A stretch of DNA of 56,357 bases from Amycolatopsis circi (GCF_003385235.1 NZ_PQIA01000050.1:1-56357), one strand, 5' to 3'; counted from the first letter of the stretch, positions 17,064 through 25,465 are shown. A program made the numbers and translations. Notes: generated by a model from the sequence alone, not told the origin.

Positions 17064-18445
17064 CGAGCCGTCGCTTCCTCCAACTGCGCCGCCAGCGACA
17101 ACAGCAGCCCCTCCTGCCCCAGGTCCGCGGCGAACTGCACCCCCAGCGGCAGTCCGTCGTCGTCCTGGCCGAGCGGGAGCGAGATCGCGGGCATGCCGGT
17201 CACGTTGAACACGCTGGTCCACGCCGAATACGCGGCCGCGTGCTCGTAGATCGACGCGGGATCCGTCGTGTCCAGCAGGCCCAGCGGCGGAGTCGGGAGC
17301 GGCAGCGTCGGCGTGAGCAGGACGTCGTACTCGGTGAAGACCTGGCCGACCTCCCACCCGATCTCCTGCGCCCGCCGCAGCGCGCGGTGGAGTTGGTTGG
17401 CGGTGAGGCCGCGGTAGTGGTCGAGCAGCAGCTCGGTGAAGGGCTCGACATCGCCCGGCCGGAGTTCGCGGCCGAGCGCGGCCAGTTGGTCCTCGACGAT
17501 CACCACCAGGTCCGCACCCATCAGCACCCCGCCGGTCGTGCGGACGTCCGGGAAATCGAACGGGGCAACGGTTTCCTCGACATAATGACCGAGTTCCTCG
17601 CACAGTTTCGCCGTCTGCTGCACGGCGGCCAGGCACGCGGGATGCGGGTCGACGCCGGTTCGCGCCTGGGTGGCCAGGCCGATGCGGAGACGGCCGGGAG
17701 CGCGGCGGGTCGCGTCGAGGAAGGTGCCGGTCGGCGTCGGGGCGGCGAAGGCTTCACCTGGGAGTGGTCCCGCGATCGCGTCCAGCAGGACCGCACTGTC
17801 GCGGACGTTCGTGGTGACCGCATGCGCGACCGAGACCGGCGCGGCGAGCGTGCCGGAGTCGGGAGCGCCGGTGGTGCGGCCCCGGCTCGGTTTGAGGCCG
17901 ACCAGACCGCACATCGCCGACGGGATTCGGATCGAGCCGCCGCCGTCGGTCGCGTGGGCGGCAGGAACCAGGCCCGCGGCGACGGCGGCTGCGGAACCGC
18001 CGCTCGAGCCGCCAGGCGAGCGCGAGAGGTCGTGCGGGTTGTGAGCGGGGCCGTGCAACTGCGGCTCGGTGCTTGCGTTCAGGCCGAATTCCGGTGTATT
18101 TGTGGTGCCGAGAATGACCAAACCGGCGCGTTTGTAGCGGCGGATCAGTTCACTGTCCACAGTGGAGACAGCGGAGGCGAACAGCGCGCTGCCCTGTGTG
18201 GCGGGGAGACCGGCGACCTCGGTGCCGAGATCCTTGACCAGGAACGGGACTCCGGTGAGCGGACCGTCCGGCAATCCGGCGTCGATTTCGGCAAGGGCGG
18301 CCTCGAAGCGGCGGCCGACTACGGCGTTGAGCCGCGGATTCGCTTCCTCGATTCGGGCGATCGCCTGTTCGGCGGCCTCGCGGGCGGACAGGTCACCGCG
18401 GCGGATGGCTTCGGCAGTGCCTAGGGCGGAGGACAGGTTGGACAC
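17057..18445 (-). CDS. Amidase-signature hydrolase
   Basis: A 462-residue amidase of the amidase-signature family. The Ser-cisSer-Lys triad is visible: Lys in GVPFLVKDLG, the cis-Ser in SPGGSSGGSAAAVAAG, and the nucleophile Ser in DGGGSIRIPSAMCG. Start GTG at 18445. It is the last gene of a four-gene minus-strand operon (SDR 19869, thioesterase 19225, SDR 18467, amidase), 21 bp behind the SDR. An amidase in a steroid operon suggests cleavage of an amide-linked substrate such as a conjugated bile acid, which is an inference; generic amidases are common in actinomycetes. Confidence 0.85.
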   Translation of the reverse strand: MSNLSSALGTAEAIRRGDLSAREAAEQAIARIEEANPRLNAVVGRRFEAALAEIDAGLPDGPLTGVPFLVKDLGTEVAGLPATQGSALFASAVSTVDSELIRRYKRAGLVILGTTNTPEFGLNASTEPQLHGPAHNPHDLSRSPGGSSGGSAAAVAAGLVPAAHATDGGGSIRIPSAMCGLVGLKPSRGRTTGAPDSGTLAAPVSVAHAVTTNVRDSAVLLDAIAGPLPGEAFAAPTPTGTFLDATRRAPGRLRIGLATQARTGVDPHPACLAAVQQTAKLCEELGHYVEETVAPFDFPDVRTTGGVLMGADLVVIVEDQLAALGRELRPGDVEPFTELLLDHYRGLTANQLHRALRRAQEIGWEVGQVFTEYDVLLTPTLPLPTPPLGLLDTTDPASIYEHAAAYSAWTSVFNVTGMPAISLPLGQDDDGLPLGVQFAADLGQEGLLLSLAAQLEEATARQ

Positions 18446-18466
18446 GGCGATGTCTCCTCAGAAGGC

Positions 18467-19228
18467 TCAGCCGAAGAAGGCTTGGCCGCCATCGAGCGGC
18501 ACGGTGGCTCCGGTCAGATAGCGCAGGTCGGAGCCGACCAGCGCGACGACGGCGCGGCCGATGTCCTCCTCGCATTCGCCGATCCGTCCCATCGGAATTG
18601 TCGAGACGAATTCAGCTGCCTCTTCGGGATTGTGCTCGGTCCACCATTTCAACCCGGGCGACAACGCGTGCGGAGCGATCGCGTTGACCCGGATCCCGTC
18701 GCGCGCCCACTCCACGGCGGCGGTGCGCGACAGCGAGCGCAAGGCTTGTTTTGCTGCCGCGTAAGCACCGTAGGTGGTGGGATCCCAGCGCACCATCGCT
18801 GAGGTGACCAGGTTGACGATCGAACCGTCGCCGGTATCCTTCAAATGCGGATGGGCGGCTTTCATGAATGCGAACGCGGCGAACGGACCGGTAGCGAAAC
18901 CGCGGGTGAAGTCCTTGTCGCTCATTTCCAGCAGCGGCCCGAAAGCGCCGGAGAACGCGTTGTTGACGAGAATGTCCAGTCGGCCGAATCGCGAAACGAC
19001 CTCGTCGACGACCCCGGGAATCGCGGCAGTGTCCGCGACATCGCACTCGAACGGTTCCGCGGAAGCGCCCCGCTCGCGCAGGAGGCGACAGGTCTCGTCC
19101 AGCTTGCCGCGCGTGCGTCCGAGGACCGCGACCGACGCCCCCTCCCCTGCCAGCGCAAGCGCGATTCCTTGTCCGACGCCTTGTCCAGCGCCAGTCACCA
19201 GGGCCACCCGGCCCGCGAGCGTGTTCAT
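18467..19228 (-). CDS. Short-chain dehydrogenase/reductase
   Basis: A 253-residue SDR with TGAGQGVGQGI, ILVNNAFSG, Ser in LVTSAMVRW and YAAAK. The C terminus shows the usual SDR tail, LTGATVPLDGGQAFFG. The ATG at 19228 follows GAAGGAGG and overlaps the thioesterase stop by 4 bp. It belongs to the operon led by the 3alpha-HSD-like gene. The substrate is probably a hydroxysteroid or a hydroxyacyl-CoA; sequence alone does not decide. Confidence 0.8.
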   Translation of the reverse strand: MNTLAGRVALVTGAGQGVGQGIALALAGEGASVAVLGRTRGKLDETCRLLRERGASAEPFECDVADTAAIPGVVDEVVSRFGRLDILVNNAFSGAFGPLLEMSDKDFTRGFATGPFAAFAFMKAAHPHLKDTGDGSIVNLVTSAMVRWDPTTYGAYAAAKQALRSLSRTAAVEWARDGIRVNAIAPHALSPGLKWWTEHNPEEAAEFVSTIPMGRIGECEEDIGRAVVALVGSDLRYLTGATVPLDGGQAFFG

Positions 19229-19869
19229 CGGCCTCCTTCGTCCTGGGCTACCGGTCGCGCGACGTGTTTCGCCACGAAGATTCCGTCTGCTGAAACGCAG
19301 ACCTGGCCGTCGGCGAGGATTTCGCCGGTGGTGTGAATGCGGCGGCCCTCGCTGGATTGCTGCCGCGCGCGGACCGTCAACTCCTCGAACAACGGGGTCG
19401 TCCGGTGGTAACGGACGCTGAGCGTGCCGGTCATCCCGTCCGGCCCCGGTCCCCAGCTGTTGGCGACGCCGAGCGCGTGATCCAGCAGCAGCGCGGAAAT
19501 CCCGCCGTGCACGCAGCCCGGCGGGCCCTGGTAAGGCAGGCCGAGGGTCACCGTGCCGGTCACCGAACCGTCCGGTAGGCCGTGCAGGTGCAGCGGCGGC
19601 GCGAGCGCGTTTTCCGGGCCAGTGACGGGATCGTGGCGCGGTCGCCCGGCCCACATGCCGACGAAACGCTCCTCGCGCGCGGGCGCGTGCTCTTCGAGCT
19701 GAGAGGCGATCCGGTTGAGGTCGCGGGCGAGGTCCGTCATCGGTGCGGCGCTGTCCGCGCCAGCGTGCAGGAGTGCGTTGACGACCCGTCGGGCCGCCGC
19801 GACGGCAGCGTCGATGCCGTCGTCGTTCGGGACGGGCGACAGCGGGACGCTTTCGGCGTAAGTCGTCAT
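19225..19869 (-). CDS. PaaI/hotdog-fold thioesterase
   Basis: A 214-residue protein with a hotdog-fold acyl-CoA thioesterase domain in its C-terminal two thirds. The central helix motif GPPGCVHGGISALLLDHALG is the family hallmark, followed by the GTLSVRYHRTTPL strand. The N-terminal ~70 residues are helical and not part of the fold. Translation is coupled on both sides (TGATG with the upstream SDR, ATGA with the downstream SDR). It would release CoA from a dead-end or intermediate steroid acyl-CoA; this role is inferred. Confidence 0.8.
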   Translation of the reverse strand: MTTYAESVPLSPVPNDDGIDAAVAAARRVVNALLHAGADSAAPMTDLARDLNRIASQLEEHAPAREERFVGMWAGRPRHDPVTGPENALAPPLHLHGLPDGSVTGTVTLGLPYQGPPGCVHGGISALLLDHALGVANSWGPGPDGMTGTLSVRYHRTTPLFEELTVRARQQSSEGRRIHTTGEILADGQVCVSADGIFVAKHVARPVAQDEGGR

Positions 19870-20642
19870 CAGTAGTGCGCCGCCGGGCGGAGGGTCGCCT
19901 CGGCGCCGCCGTCGACGTAGACGACCTGGCCGGTGATGTGCGTGGTCGCGGCGTCCGCGAAGTAGGCCAGGACTCGCGCAACGTCTTCCGCGGCCGCGTA
20001 ACCGTGCAGCGGCATCGGGACTGCCTTGTCCATCACGGCTTTCATCTTCGGGTCCGCGAAAAGCTCGTCGGTCATCGGCGTCCGGACTACGCCGGGAGCT
20101 ACCACGTTGACCGCGATTCCCGTGTCGGCCCAGCCTTCCGAGACGGACGTCCGGCGCGCCCATTGCGCGATCGCGGACTTCGAGGACGGGTACAGCTGGA
20201 GCCCCCGCTTATCCGCGATCGCCTCGCGCGCGGCGGTCAACGCGGCTTGTTCGTCGCCGCGCAGACAGGCTTCGACGACCGCGGGGTCGTTCGGCTGGGT
20301 GCCGGAGATCGAGCCGACCAGGACTACGCGCGGTGCTTCGGATTTCGCGAGCAGCGGCCGCAGGGCTTCGATGAACTCGGTGCTGCCGAAGTAGTTCACC
20401 GTGACCATGGCTTCGCCGGGGTTGGACGTTCCGGCGCAGGTGATCACCGCGTCGACGTGCCCGGTGCGCTTCCCGACCTCCTCGGCGGCGGCGGTTCGGC
20501 CTTGCGGGGTCGAGAGGTCCGCGTCGACGTCGCTGCCCGCGAGGTCGACTCCGAGGACTTGGTCGCCGCGCTCGGCGAGGAGGCCGCTGAGTGCCGCACC
20601 GATCCCCGAACTCGCTCCGGTGACGACGACGGTGCGCGGCAT
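19869..20642 (-). CDS. SDR resembling 3alpha-hydroxysteroid dehydrogenase/carbonyl reductase
   Basis: A 257-residue SDR whose layout resembles the Comamonas 3alpha-HSD/carbonyl reductase: TGASSGIGAAL, a DADLSTPQGR segment for the acidic cofactor loop, AMVTVNYFGSTEFIEALRP and the C-terminal VDGGAEATLRP. Catalytic Ser is in GSISGTQ and Tyr-Lys in YPSSKSA. Length and order of these motifs agree with the known enzyme. The operon leader position and the palindrome at 20715-20729 fit a role in steroid entry (3-OH oxidation). Start ATG at 20642. Confidence 0.75.
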   Translation of the reverse strand: MPRTVVVTGASSGIGAALSGLLAERGDQVLGVDLAGSDVDADLSTPQGRTAAAEEVGKRTGHVDAVITCAGTSNPGEAMVTVNYFGSTEFIEALRPLLAKSEAPRVVLVGSISGTQPNDPAVVEACLRGDEQAALTAAREAIADKRGLQLYPSSKSAIAQWARRTSVSEGWADTGIAVNVVAPGVVRTPMTDELFADPKMKAVMDKAVPMPLHGYAAAEDVARVLAYFADAATTHITGQVVYVDGGAEATLRPAAHY

Positions 20643-20714
20643 GACAGCCTCCTGAGGTGGGGTTCCGGGAACGGCCGCGACGCTACGGGGACCCAGCCGC
20701 GCGCGGCGGGTTGA

Positions 20715-20729
20715 TCCCGGTCACCGGGA
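20715..20729. promoter_or_regulatory. Steroid-cluster palindrome, copy 2 (perfect)
   Basis: TCCCGGTCACCGGGA is a perfect 7-1-7 palindrome, 72 bp upstream of the 3alpha-HSD-like operon. It is the best copy in the window. Confidence 0.75.
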
Positions 20730-20795
20730 GAAACCGCACGGGTTGGTGTCCGGACGGGGTGCTGTCGCGCCGGAGGAGGCGGTGCCGCGCCTCAG

Positions 20796-21138
20796 CTGAG
20801 ATATCACCGCGCCGTGGCAGCCACCCCAATACAGCCACGTGATCGCCGCACGAGCGACACTGCCCAGCCCAACGAGAACACCTGGCATGGCAACGCAGGG
20901 TCAGCCGCCTCGGCAATGCGCGCGGTTCTGCCTGAGATATCACCGCACTCACGCAGCCACATCAACGCAGGCTCCTGATCGCCGTCACCCGGCACGCCAA
21001 TGCCCGGTCAGTTGACCTGGCGACAGCACCGTCCCTCCTGAGATATCAACCCGCCAGTGCTGCCGCACCGCAGCGAGCAGCAACCGACGCGCCAGCATCG
21101 GTCAACCCGGCGACCGCGTCATCCCGCCTGAGATATCA
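20796..21138. repeat. Four-copy series of CTGAGATATCA with decayed TetR 3'-end sequence
   Basis: The 11-mer CTGAGATATCA occurs exactly at 20796, 20932, 21038 and 21128, and with one change (CTGAGATGTCA) at 21263 inside the TetR gene. Between copies, sequence resembling the TetR 3' coding end recurs: 21071-21103 matches 21193-21226 at most positions, and on the minus strand would read PMLARRLLLAA against the TetR TVLACRLLLAE. Periods are 136, 106 and 90 bp. I read this as decayed head-to-tail duplications of the TetR 3' end. Confidence 0.7.
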
Positions 21139-21169
21139 ACCGCCGAGGCTGCCCACCCCAACCGCACAC

Positions 21170-21781
21170 TCAGCGAGCAGCCCGACCCAGCTCAGCAAGC
21201 AGCAACCGGCACGCCAGCACCGTGTCCGCCTCCGCTTCCTCCGCCGTGATGTGCCCGTTCAGCTGAGATGTCAGCACGCCGTACCACGTCTGTTCGATCA
21301 GCCGGACCAACCGGCGGTCGTGCTCGCTGGCCTCCGCCACCCCCGCGACGCGCAGGATCAAGTCGGCGAACTCGACCGTCGCGGCCATGTTCGGCGATTC
21401 CCCCGCGACCGTCGCGTTGTTCGACTGCAGCATCGCCTGTGCGAGCCTCCGCCGTTCCAGCAGGCGGCGGGCGGCGTCGACCAGCACGCGGGCGACTGCC
21501 TCGGCCGGTTCCTGGCCGGGTTCGACCGGGACGCTGTTGCGGTCCAGCTGCTCGACCTGGCTGTGCAGCAGCGCGGTGAACAGGATCGTCTTGGACGGGA
21601 AGTACCGGTAGAGGGTGGCGATGGCGACGCCGGCGTCGCGGGCGACGTCGAGCATCTGGATCCGGTCGAGGCCGTGCTCGGCGCCGTGGTCCGCGGCCGC
21701 TCGCAGGATCCGCCGGTAGCGCTCCTGCTGCGCGGGCGAACTCGGCGTGGCCGGCGCCCGGTTTTCGGCGACTCTCGGCAC
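21170..21781 (-). CDS. TetR-family transcriptional regulator
   Basis: A 203-residue TetR protein. The HTH is IQMLDVARDAGVAIATLYRY with FPSKTILFTALL following. The preferred start is a GTG at 21781, which has GGAGGAG five bases upstream; the open frame extends further but without a ribosome site. It diverges from the KstD-like gene, with a palindrome-like site between them, and is the only TetR gene inside the palindrome region, so it is one candidate for its regulator. Its last 130 bp are the apparent source of the decayed repeats downstream. Confidence 0.85.
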   Translation of the reverse strand: MPRVAENRAPATPSSPAQQERYRRILRAAADHGAEHGLDRIQMLDVARDAGVAIATLYRYFPSKTILFTALLHSQVEQLDRNSVPVEPGQEPAEAVARVLVDAARRLLERRRLAQAMLQSNNATVAGESPNMAATVEFADLILRVAGVAEASEHDRRLVRLIEQTWYGVLTSQLNGHITAEEAEADTVLACRLLLAELGRAAR

Positions 21782-21844
21782 CGCGACTCCTCCGCTCGTG
21801 ATCAGGCCATTCTCGCGCACGATCCTCCCACCGGGCACCGCCGC

Positions 21845-21859
21845 TACCGCTGAGTGGGA
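21845..21859. promoter_or_regulatory. Steroid-cluster palindrome, copy 3 (weak)
   Basis: TACCGCTGAGTGGGA keeps most of TCCCGnTnAnCGGGA and lies midway in the divergent TetR/KstD-like promoter, about 64 bp from each start. The weaker match makes it the least certain member. Confidence 0.4.
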
Positions 21860-21923
21860 TGACCGCGCCCGGGCGCTCCGCGGATGCGGTTGGCTCGCCG
21901 GGTCGCGACGATTTGGAGGACAC

Positions 21924-23417
21924 ATGGCTTTCGACGACCAGTTTGACGTGGTGGTGGTCGGCTCCGGCGCGGGCGCGCTGACCGGCGCGTACCTCGCTGC
22001 CCGAGCCGGGTTGCGCACCGCGGTGGTCGAGGGCGCGGACCTGCTCGGCGGGACCTCGGCGTACTCCGGCGCGGCCTGCTGGCTGCCCGGCACGCAGGTC
22101 CAGCAGCGATTCGGCGTCGCGGATTCCACCGCCGCCGCGCGCGAGTACCTGCGCGCGCTGCTCGGCGAGGATCGCACCGGACGGCAGGAGGCGTTCCTGG
22201 CGAAGGCTCCGGAGCTGGTCGCGGCGCTGGAGGCGGACCCGGCGCTCGAGTTCGAGTGGCGGGCGTTCCCGGACTACTTCGACCGGCCGGGCCGGGTTCC
22301 CGGCGGACGCTCGTTCGTGCCGGTCGACCTGCCGCTGTCCGTGCTGGGCGAACGCGCGGAACTGGTGCGCCCGCCGGTGGACCGCGACCGCACCGGGCGC
22401 GGGCACCGGGACGCTCCCCTGGACGGCGGCCGCGCGCTGATCGGGCGGCTGCTGCTGGCCTTCGACGCGACCGGCAACGGCACCGTGTTCACCGGGACGC
22501 CGGTCGACGAGCTGGTGGTCGAGGACGGCCGGGTGGTCGGCGTCGGGCCGCGGCGGATCGGGGCGACCTACGGCGTGCTCATCGGCGCGGGCGGGTTCGA
22601 ACGGAACGCCGGCCTGCGGAAACAGTCCGGGGTTCCGGGGTCGGCGGCCTGGTCGATGGCTCCTGAGGAAACGAACCGCGGCCAGGTGCTGACGGCGGCG
22701 CTCGAACTCGGCGCGGCAGTCGATCTGATGGACGAGGGCTGGTGGTGCCCGGGAATCGCGATGCCGGACGGCGGCGCGTCGTTCACGCTCGGCTTCCGCG
22801 GCGGGATCGTCGTGGACCGCGACGGGCGGCGGTATGCGAACGAGTCGCTGCCATACGACCAGATGGGCCGTGAGATGGCAGCAGACCCGGCACGACGGGT
22901 CCCGTCGCACATCGTGTTCGACAGCCGCGAGGGCGGTCGGCTGCCCGCCATTGCGTTGCCTGGCGGACGGCCGGACGACCACCTGGCGGCTGGCACGTGG
23001 GTGGAGGCGGACACGCTCGCGGAGCTGGCGAAACTGATCGACGCACCGGAGCTGCCCGAGTCGGTGGCCCGGTTCAATTCGTTCGCCGAAGCCGGGCACG
23101 ACGCGGATTTCGGCCGCGGCGAGGACGAATACGCGCGGCATTTCGCGAACCCGGTGCTGGTGCCGGTGGACCGGCCGCCGTTTCGCGCCGCGCGGCTGGT
23201 GTTGTCGGACTTGGGCACGAAGGGCGGGTTGGTGACCGATCCGGACGCGCGAGTGCTGCGCGCGGACGGTTCGGCGGTGGAAGGCCTTTACGCGGTTGGC
23301 AATTCGGCGGCGTCCATGACCGGGGGCTACTACCCGGGTCCGGGGATTCCGTTGGGCACGGCGATGGCTTTCGCCGCCCGAGCCGTCGACGATCTGGTGG
23401 CACGAGCCGGAAAATAA
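21924..23417 (+). CDS. KstD-like FAD-dependent 3-ketosteroid dehydrogenase homologue
   Basis: A 497-residue flavoprotein of the fumarate reductase/3-ketosteroid-delta1-dehydrogenase family. The N-terminal FAD motif is VVVGSGAGALTGAYLAARAG, followed by GGTSAYSGAACWLP. YANESLPYD and the C-terminal YYPGPGIPLGTAMAF keep the Tyr and the Y-x-G-x-G residues that are catalytic in KstD. It is about 50 residues shorter than the KstD at 37416 and has PLGTA where that has TIGPS, so substrate preference may differ (for example a delta4 or other ring position). The start ATG has TTTGGAGGA upstream. Its 3' end is duplicated in decayed form just downstream. Confidence 0.8.
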   Translation: MAFDDQFDVVVVGSGAGALTGAYLAARAGLRTAVVEGADLLGGTSAYSGAACWLPGTQVQQRFGVADSTAAAREYLRALLGEDRTGRQEAFLAKAPELVAALEADPALEFEWRAFPDYFDRPGRVPGGRSFVPVDLPLSVLGERAELVRPPVDRDRTGRGHRDAPLDGGRALIGRLLLAFDATGNGTVFTGTPVDELVVEDGRVVGVGPRRIGATYGVLIGAGGFERNAGLRKQSGVPGSAAWSMAPEETNRGQVLTAALELGAAVDLMDEGWWCPGIAMPDGGASFTLGFRGGIVVDRDGRRYANESLPYDQMGREMAADPARRVPSHIVFDSREGGRLPAIALPGGRPDDHLAAGTWVEADTLAELAKLIDAPELPESVARFNSFAEAGHDADFGRGEDEYARHFANPVLVPVDRPPFRAARLVLSDLGTKGGLVTDPDARVLRADGSAVEGLYAVGNSAASMTGGYYPGPGIPLGTAMAFAARAVDDLVARAGK

Positions 23418-23474
23418 CCTCCGCCGGTGCTCGGGTCGGCCACCCTCGCCGATCCGACGCCGGTGCATCGCCGC

Positions 23475-23708
23475 TGCGCTCCGCGCCGTCGACGCTGTCC
23501 GATCTGACCACAAAGGGCGCCCTGGACGCCGATCGGATGTGCGGAAGGCGCGCGCATCCGGATGGGCAATGGAAGCTCTTACACCGTCGGCAATTCGGCC
23601 GCACCCGTGACCGGGACGGCACTACCCGGTCCCGGGATTCCCTTGGGCACGGCCATGGCCTTCACCGCCCGAGCGGTCGACGATCTGGTGGCACGGGCCG
23701 GAAAATGA
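23475..23708 (+). pseudogene. Decayed tandem copy of the 3' end of the KstD-like gene
   Basis: This stretch repeats the last ~230 bp of the gene that ends at 23417. GACGATCTGGTGGCACG, GGCAATTCGGC and GGGATTCC-TTGGGCACGGC occur in the same order in both, and both end in GCCGGAAAATRA. The copy has lost its frame, contains stops and small deletions, and has no start. It is a partial tandem duplication remnant, not a gene. Confidence 0.85.
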
Positions 23709-23745
23709 CCTGCGCTCCACCCGGGCACCGGTTACCGTCGCCGGG

Positions 23746-24474
23746 GTGGAGGACTACTTCGGGGAAAGTGTCGCAGCGAAGTACGACCAATCATCGGCGG
23801 AAATGTTCGCGCCGGAAGCGGTGAACCCGGCGGTCGACGTGCTGGCCGGGCTCGCGGGTGACGGTCGTGCGCTGGAATTGGGCATCGGCACCGGCCGGAT
23901 CGCGTTGCCGCTTGCCGCGCGGAGCGTGCCGGTCTCGGGGATTGACCTGTCGTCCGCGATGGCCGCACAACTGCGGGCCAAACCGGGCGGTGACGCCATC
24001 GAGGTCACGATCGGCGACTTCGCGACGACCCGGGTCACCGGGACCTTTTCGGTGGCATATCTGGTGTACAACGCCATCGGCAACCTGACATCTCAGGACG
24101 CCCAGGTGGCATGTTTCCGCAATGCCGCGGCGCATCTCGAGCCGGGCGGGTGCTTCGTGATCGAGGTCGGGGTGCCGGATCTGCGGAAGCTGCCGCCGGG
24201 GCAGACCGTCGTGCCGTTCGACTTGAGCGCGACGCATTGGGGATTCGACCTTTACGACGTCTCGACGCAGTCGATGAGTTCGTACCACGCACGGGTGGCC
24301 GACGGGCGGGGCGAGTTCCGGGCGATTCCGTTCCGGTACGTGTGGCCCGCCGAGCTGGATCTGATGGCGCAGCTGGCGGGGTTGCGGCTGCGGTCGCGGT
24401 GGGAAAGCTGGACGGGTGAGCCGTTCACGCACGAGAGCGGGCAGCACGTGTCGGTTTGGGAGAAGCCGTCGTGA
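23746..24474 (+). CDS. Class I SAM-dependent methyltransferase
   Basis: A 242-residue methyltransferase with the SAM motif I LELGIGTGRIALPLA, motif II-like VSGIDLSSAMAAQLRAK and the LEPGGCFVIEVG post-motif. Start GTG at 23746, 38 bp after the pseudogene fragment. The MTase type 11 or 25 domain fills most of the protein; the substrate is unknown. It contains the LTSQ-coding CTGACATCTCAG, the same 12 bases as in the TetR gene. It ends inside a long hairpin shared with the convergent hsaC gene. Confidence 0.8.
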   Translation: MEDYFGESVAAKYDQSSAEMFAPEAVNPAVDVLAGLAGDGRALELGIGTGRIALPLAARSVPVSGIDLSSAMAAQLRAKPGGDAIEVTIGDFATTRVTGTFSVAYLVYNAIGNLTSQDAQVACFRNAAAHLEPGGCFVIEVGVPDLRKLPPGQTVVPFDLSATHWGFDLYDVSTQSMSSYHARVADGRGEFRAIPFRYVWPAELDLMAQLAGLRLRSRWESWTGEPFTHESGQHVSVWEKPS

Positions 24475-24510
24475 GTGTCTATCCCGGTTAGAACCGGGAT
24501 AGACACTCAC
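24471..24510. terminator. Bidirectional GTGAGTG-family hairpin terminator
   Basis: A 19-bp perfect stem, from GTGAGTGTCTATCCCGGTT to its complement, with a 2-base loop. The methyltransferase TGA stop lies inside the left arm, and hsaC ends 4 bp beyond the right arm. A close relative is at 36376-36421. Confidence 0.9.
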
Positions 24511-24513
24511 GAG

Positions 24514-25437
24514 CTATCCCTTGGGCGGCCCGAAGGCGGCCAGTTGCTCCGACCCAGACCAGTCATGCCCCCAATAACTGTCCCGGGTGATCTCCTCCGC
24601 GGTGTAGAACCGCTCGTCCACCAGCATTCCCTCGGTCCCGTACTCCAGGTCCCAACCGCCAGGGGCCCGGACGTAGAACGACACCATCTTGTCGTTGGTA
24701 TGCCTCCCCAGCGTCGAAGACACCGAGAATCCGCGCTTGCCGACCTCGTCCAGGGCCCGGCCGACCGCGTCCAGGGAGTCGACCTCGACCATCAGGTGCA
24801 CCAGGCCCGGCGGTTCCCCGTGCGGGGCCGGGCAGATCGCCAGGCTGTGGTGGCGCTGGTTGACGCCCATGAACCGCACCCGGCGCGGTTTCTCCTCCGG
24901 TGCCGCGCCGCTCATCGAAACCGCGCCGCGCGGGAGGAAGCCCAGCACCTCGGTGTAGAACGTTTCGACCTCGGCGAAGTTCGTCGTCGGCAGCACGACG
25001 TGGCCCATGCCCTGCGCGCCGGTCACGAACTGCTGCGTCCACTTCGTCCGCACCGGATCGTGGTCCAGGACCGGGCCGAAGAACACCTCGACCGGGGTGC
25101 CGGACGGGTCGTCGAAGGTGATCGCCGAATCGACGCGGCGTTCGCGGCATTGCTGTTCCGACAACACTTTCACCGCGGTTCCGGACGCCTCCACCGCGCG
25201 CCCGACCGCGGCCAGCGCGAACTGGTCGCGCACCTCCCAGCCGACCGCGAGCACCCGGTCGTCAGCGCCGGGCAGCACGATCAGCCGCGCCTCGCGTTCG
25301 TCCATCCGGAGGTACAGGCCGTCGGGAACCGGGCCGGACGTTTCGGCGAAGCCGAGCGCCTCCACGGTCAGCTCCCGCCAGCGCGGCACGTCCCGGCTCT
25401 GGACCCGGAGGTATCCGAGCCCTCGGATGTCGGTCAT
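24514..25437 (-). CDS. hsaC: HsaC, 3,4-DHSA extradiol dioxygenase
   Basis: A 307-residue two-module VOC extradiol dioxygenase that opens the aromatised ring A of 3,4-dihydroxy-seco-androstatrienedione. The Fe(II) ligands His146 (MGHVVL), His214 (GLVHLMVEVD) and Glu265 (GWDLEYG) are in place, and RFMGVNQRHHSLAI, STLGRHTNDK and FYVRAPGG match HsaC. The length is close to the 300 residues of the mycobacterial enzyme. It lies 28 bp downstream of hsaA, so both are cotranscribed from the palindrome-bearing promoter at 26.7 kb. Confidence 0.92.
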   Translation of the reverse strand: MTDIRGLGYLRVQSRDVPRWRELTVEALGFAETSGPVPDGLYLRMDEREARLIVLPGADDRVLAVGWEVRDQFALAAVGRAVEASGTAVKVLSEQQCRERRVDSAITFDDPSGTPVEVFFGPVLDHDPVRTKWTQQFVTGAQGMGHVVLPTTNFAEVETFYTEVLGFLPRGAVSMSGAAPEEKPRRVRFMGVNQRHHSLAICPAPHGEPPGLVHLMVEVDSLDAVGRALDEVGKRGFSVSSTLGRHTNDKMVSFYVRAPGGWDLEYGTEGMLVDERFYTAEEITRDSYWGHDWSGSEQLAAFGPPKG

Positions 25438-25465
25438 AGCGAAACTCCTTGCGGGATAAGAGAGT

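Larger units (their letters stand above)
20643..21169. other. 527-bp non-coding stretch with decayed repeats
   Basis: No credible gene. It contains the operator copy at 20715-20729, the four-copy repeat series at 20796-21138, and stop-ridden sequence resembling the 3' end of the TetR gene that ends at 21170. Confidence 0.75.

Noticed and set aside
21192..23513. A 773-residue minus-strand reading frame opposite the KstD-like gene
   Set aside because: Its sequence is rich in Arg/Pro/Ala with no domain, typical of an antisense shadow of a GC-rich gene.
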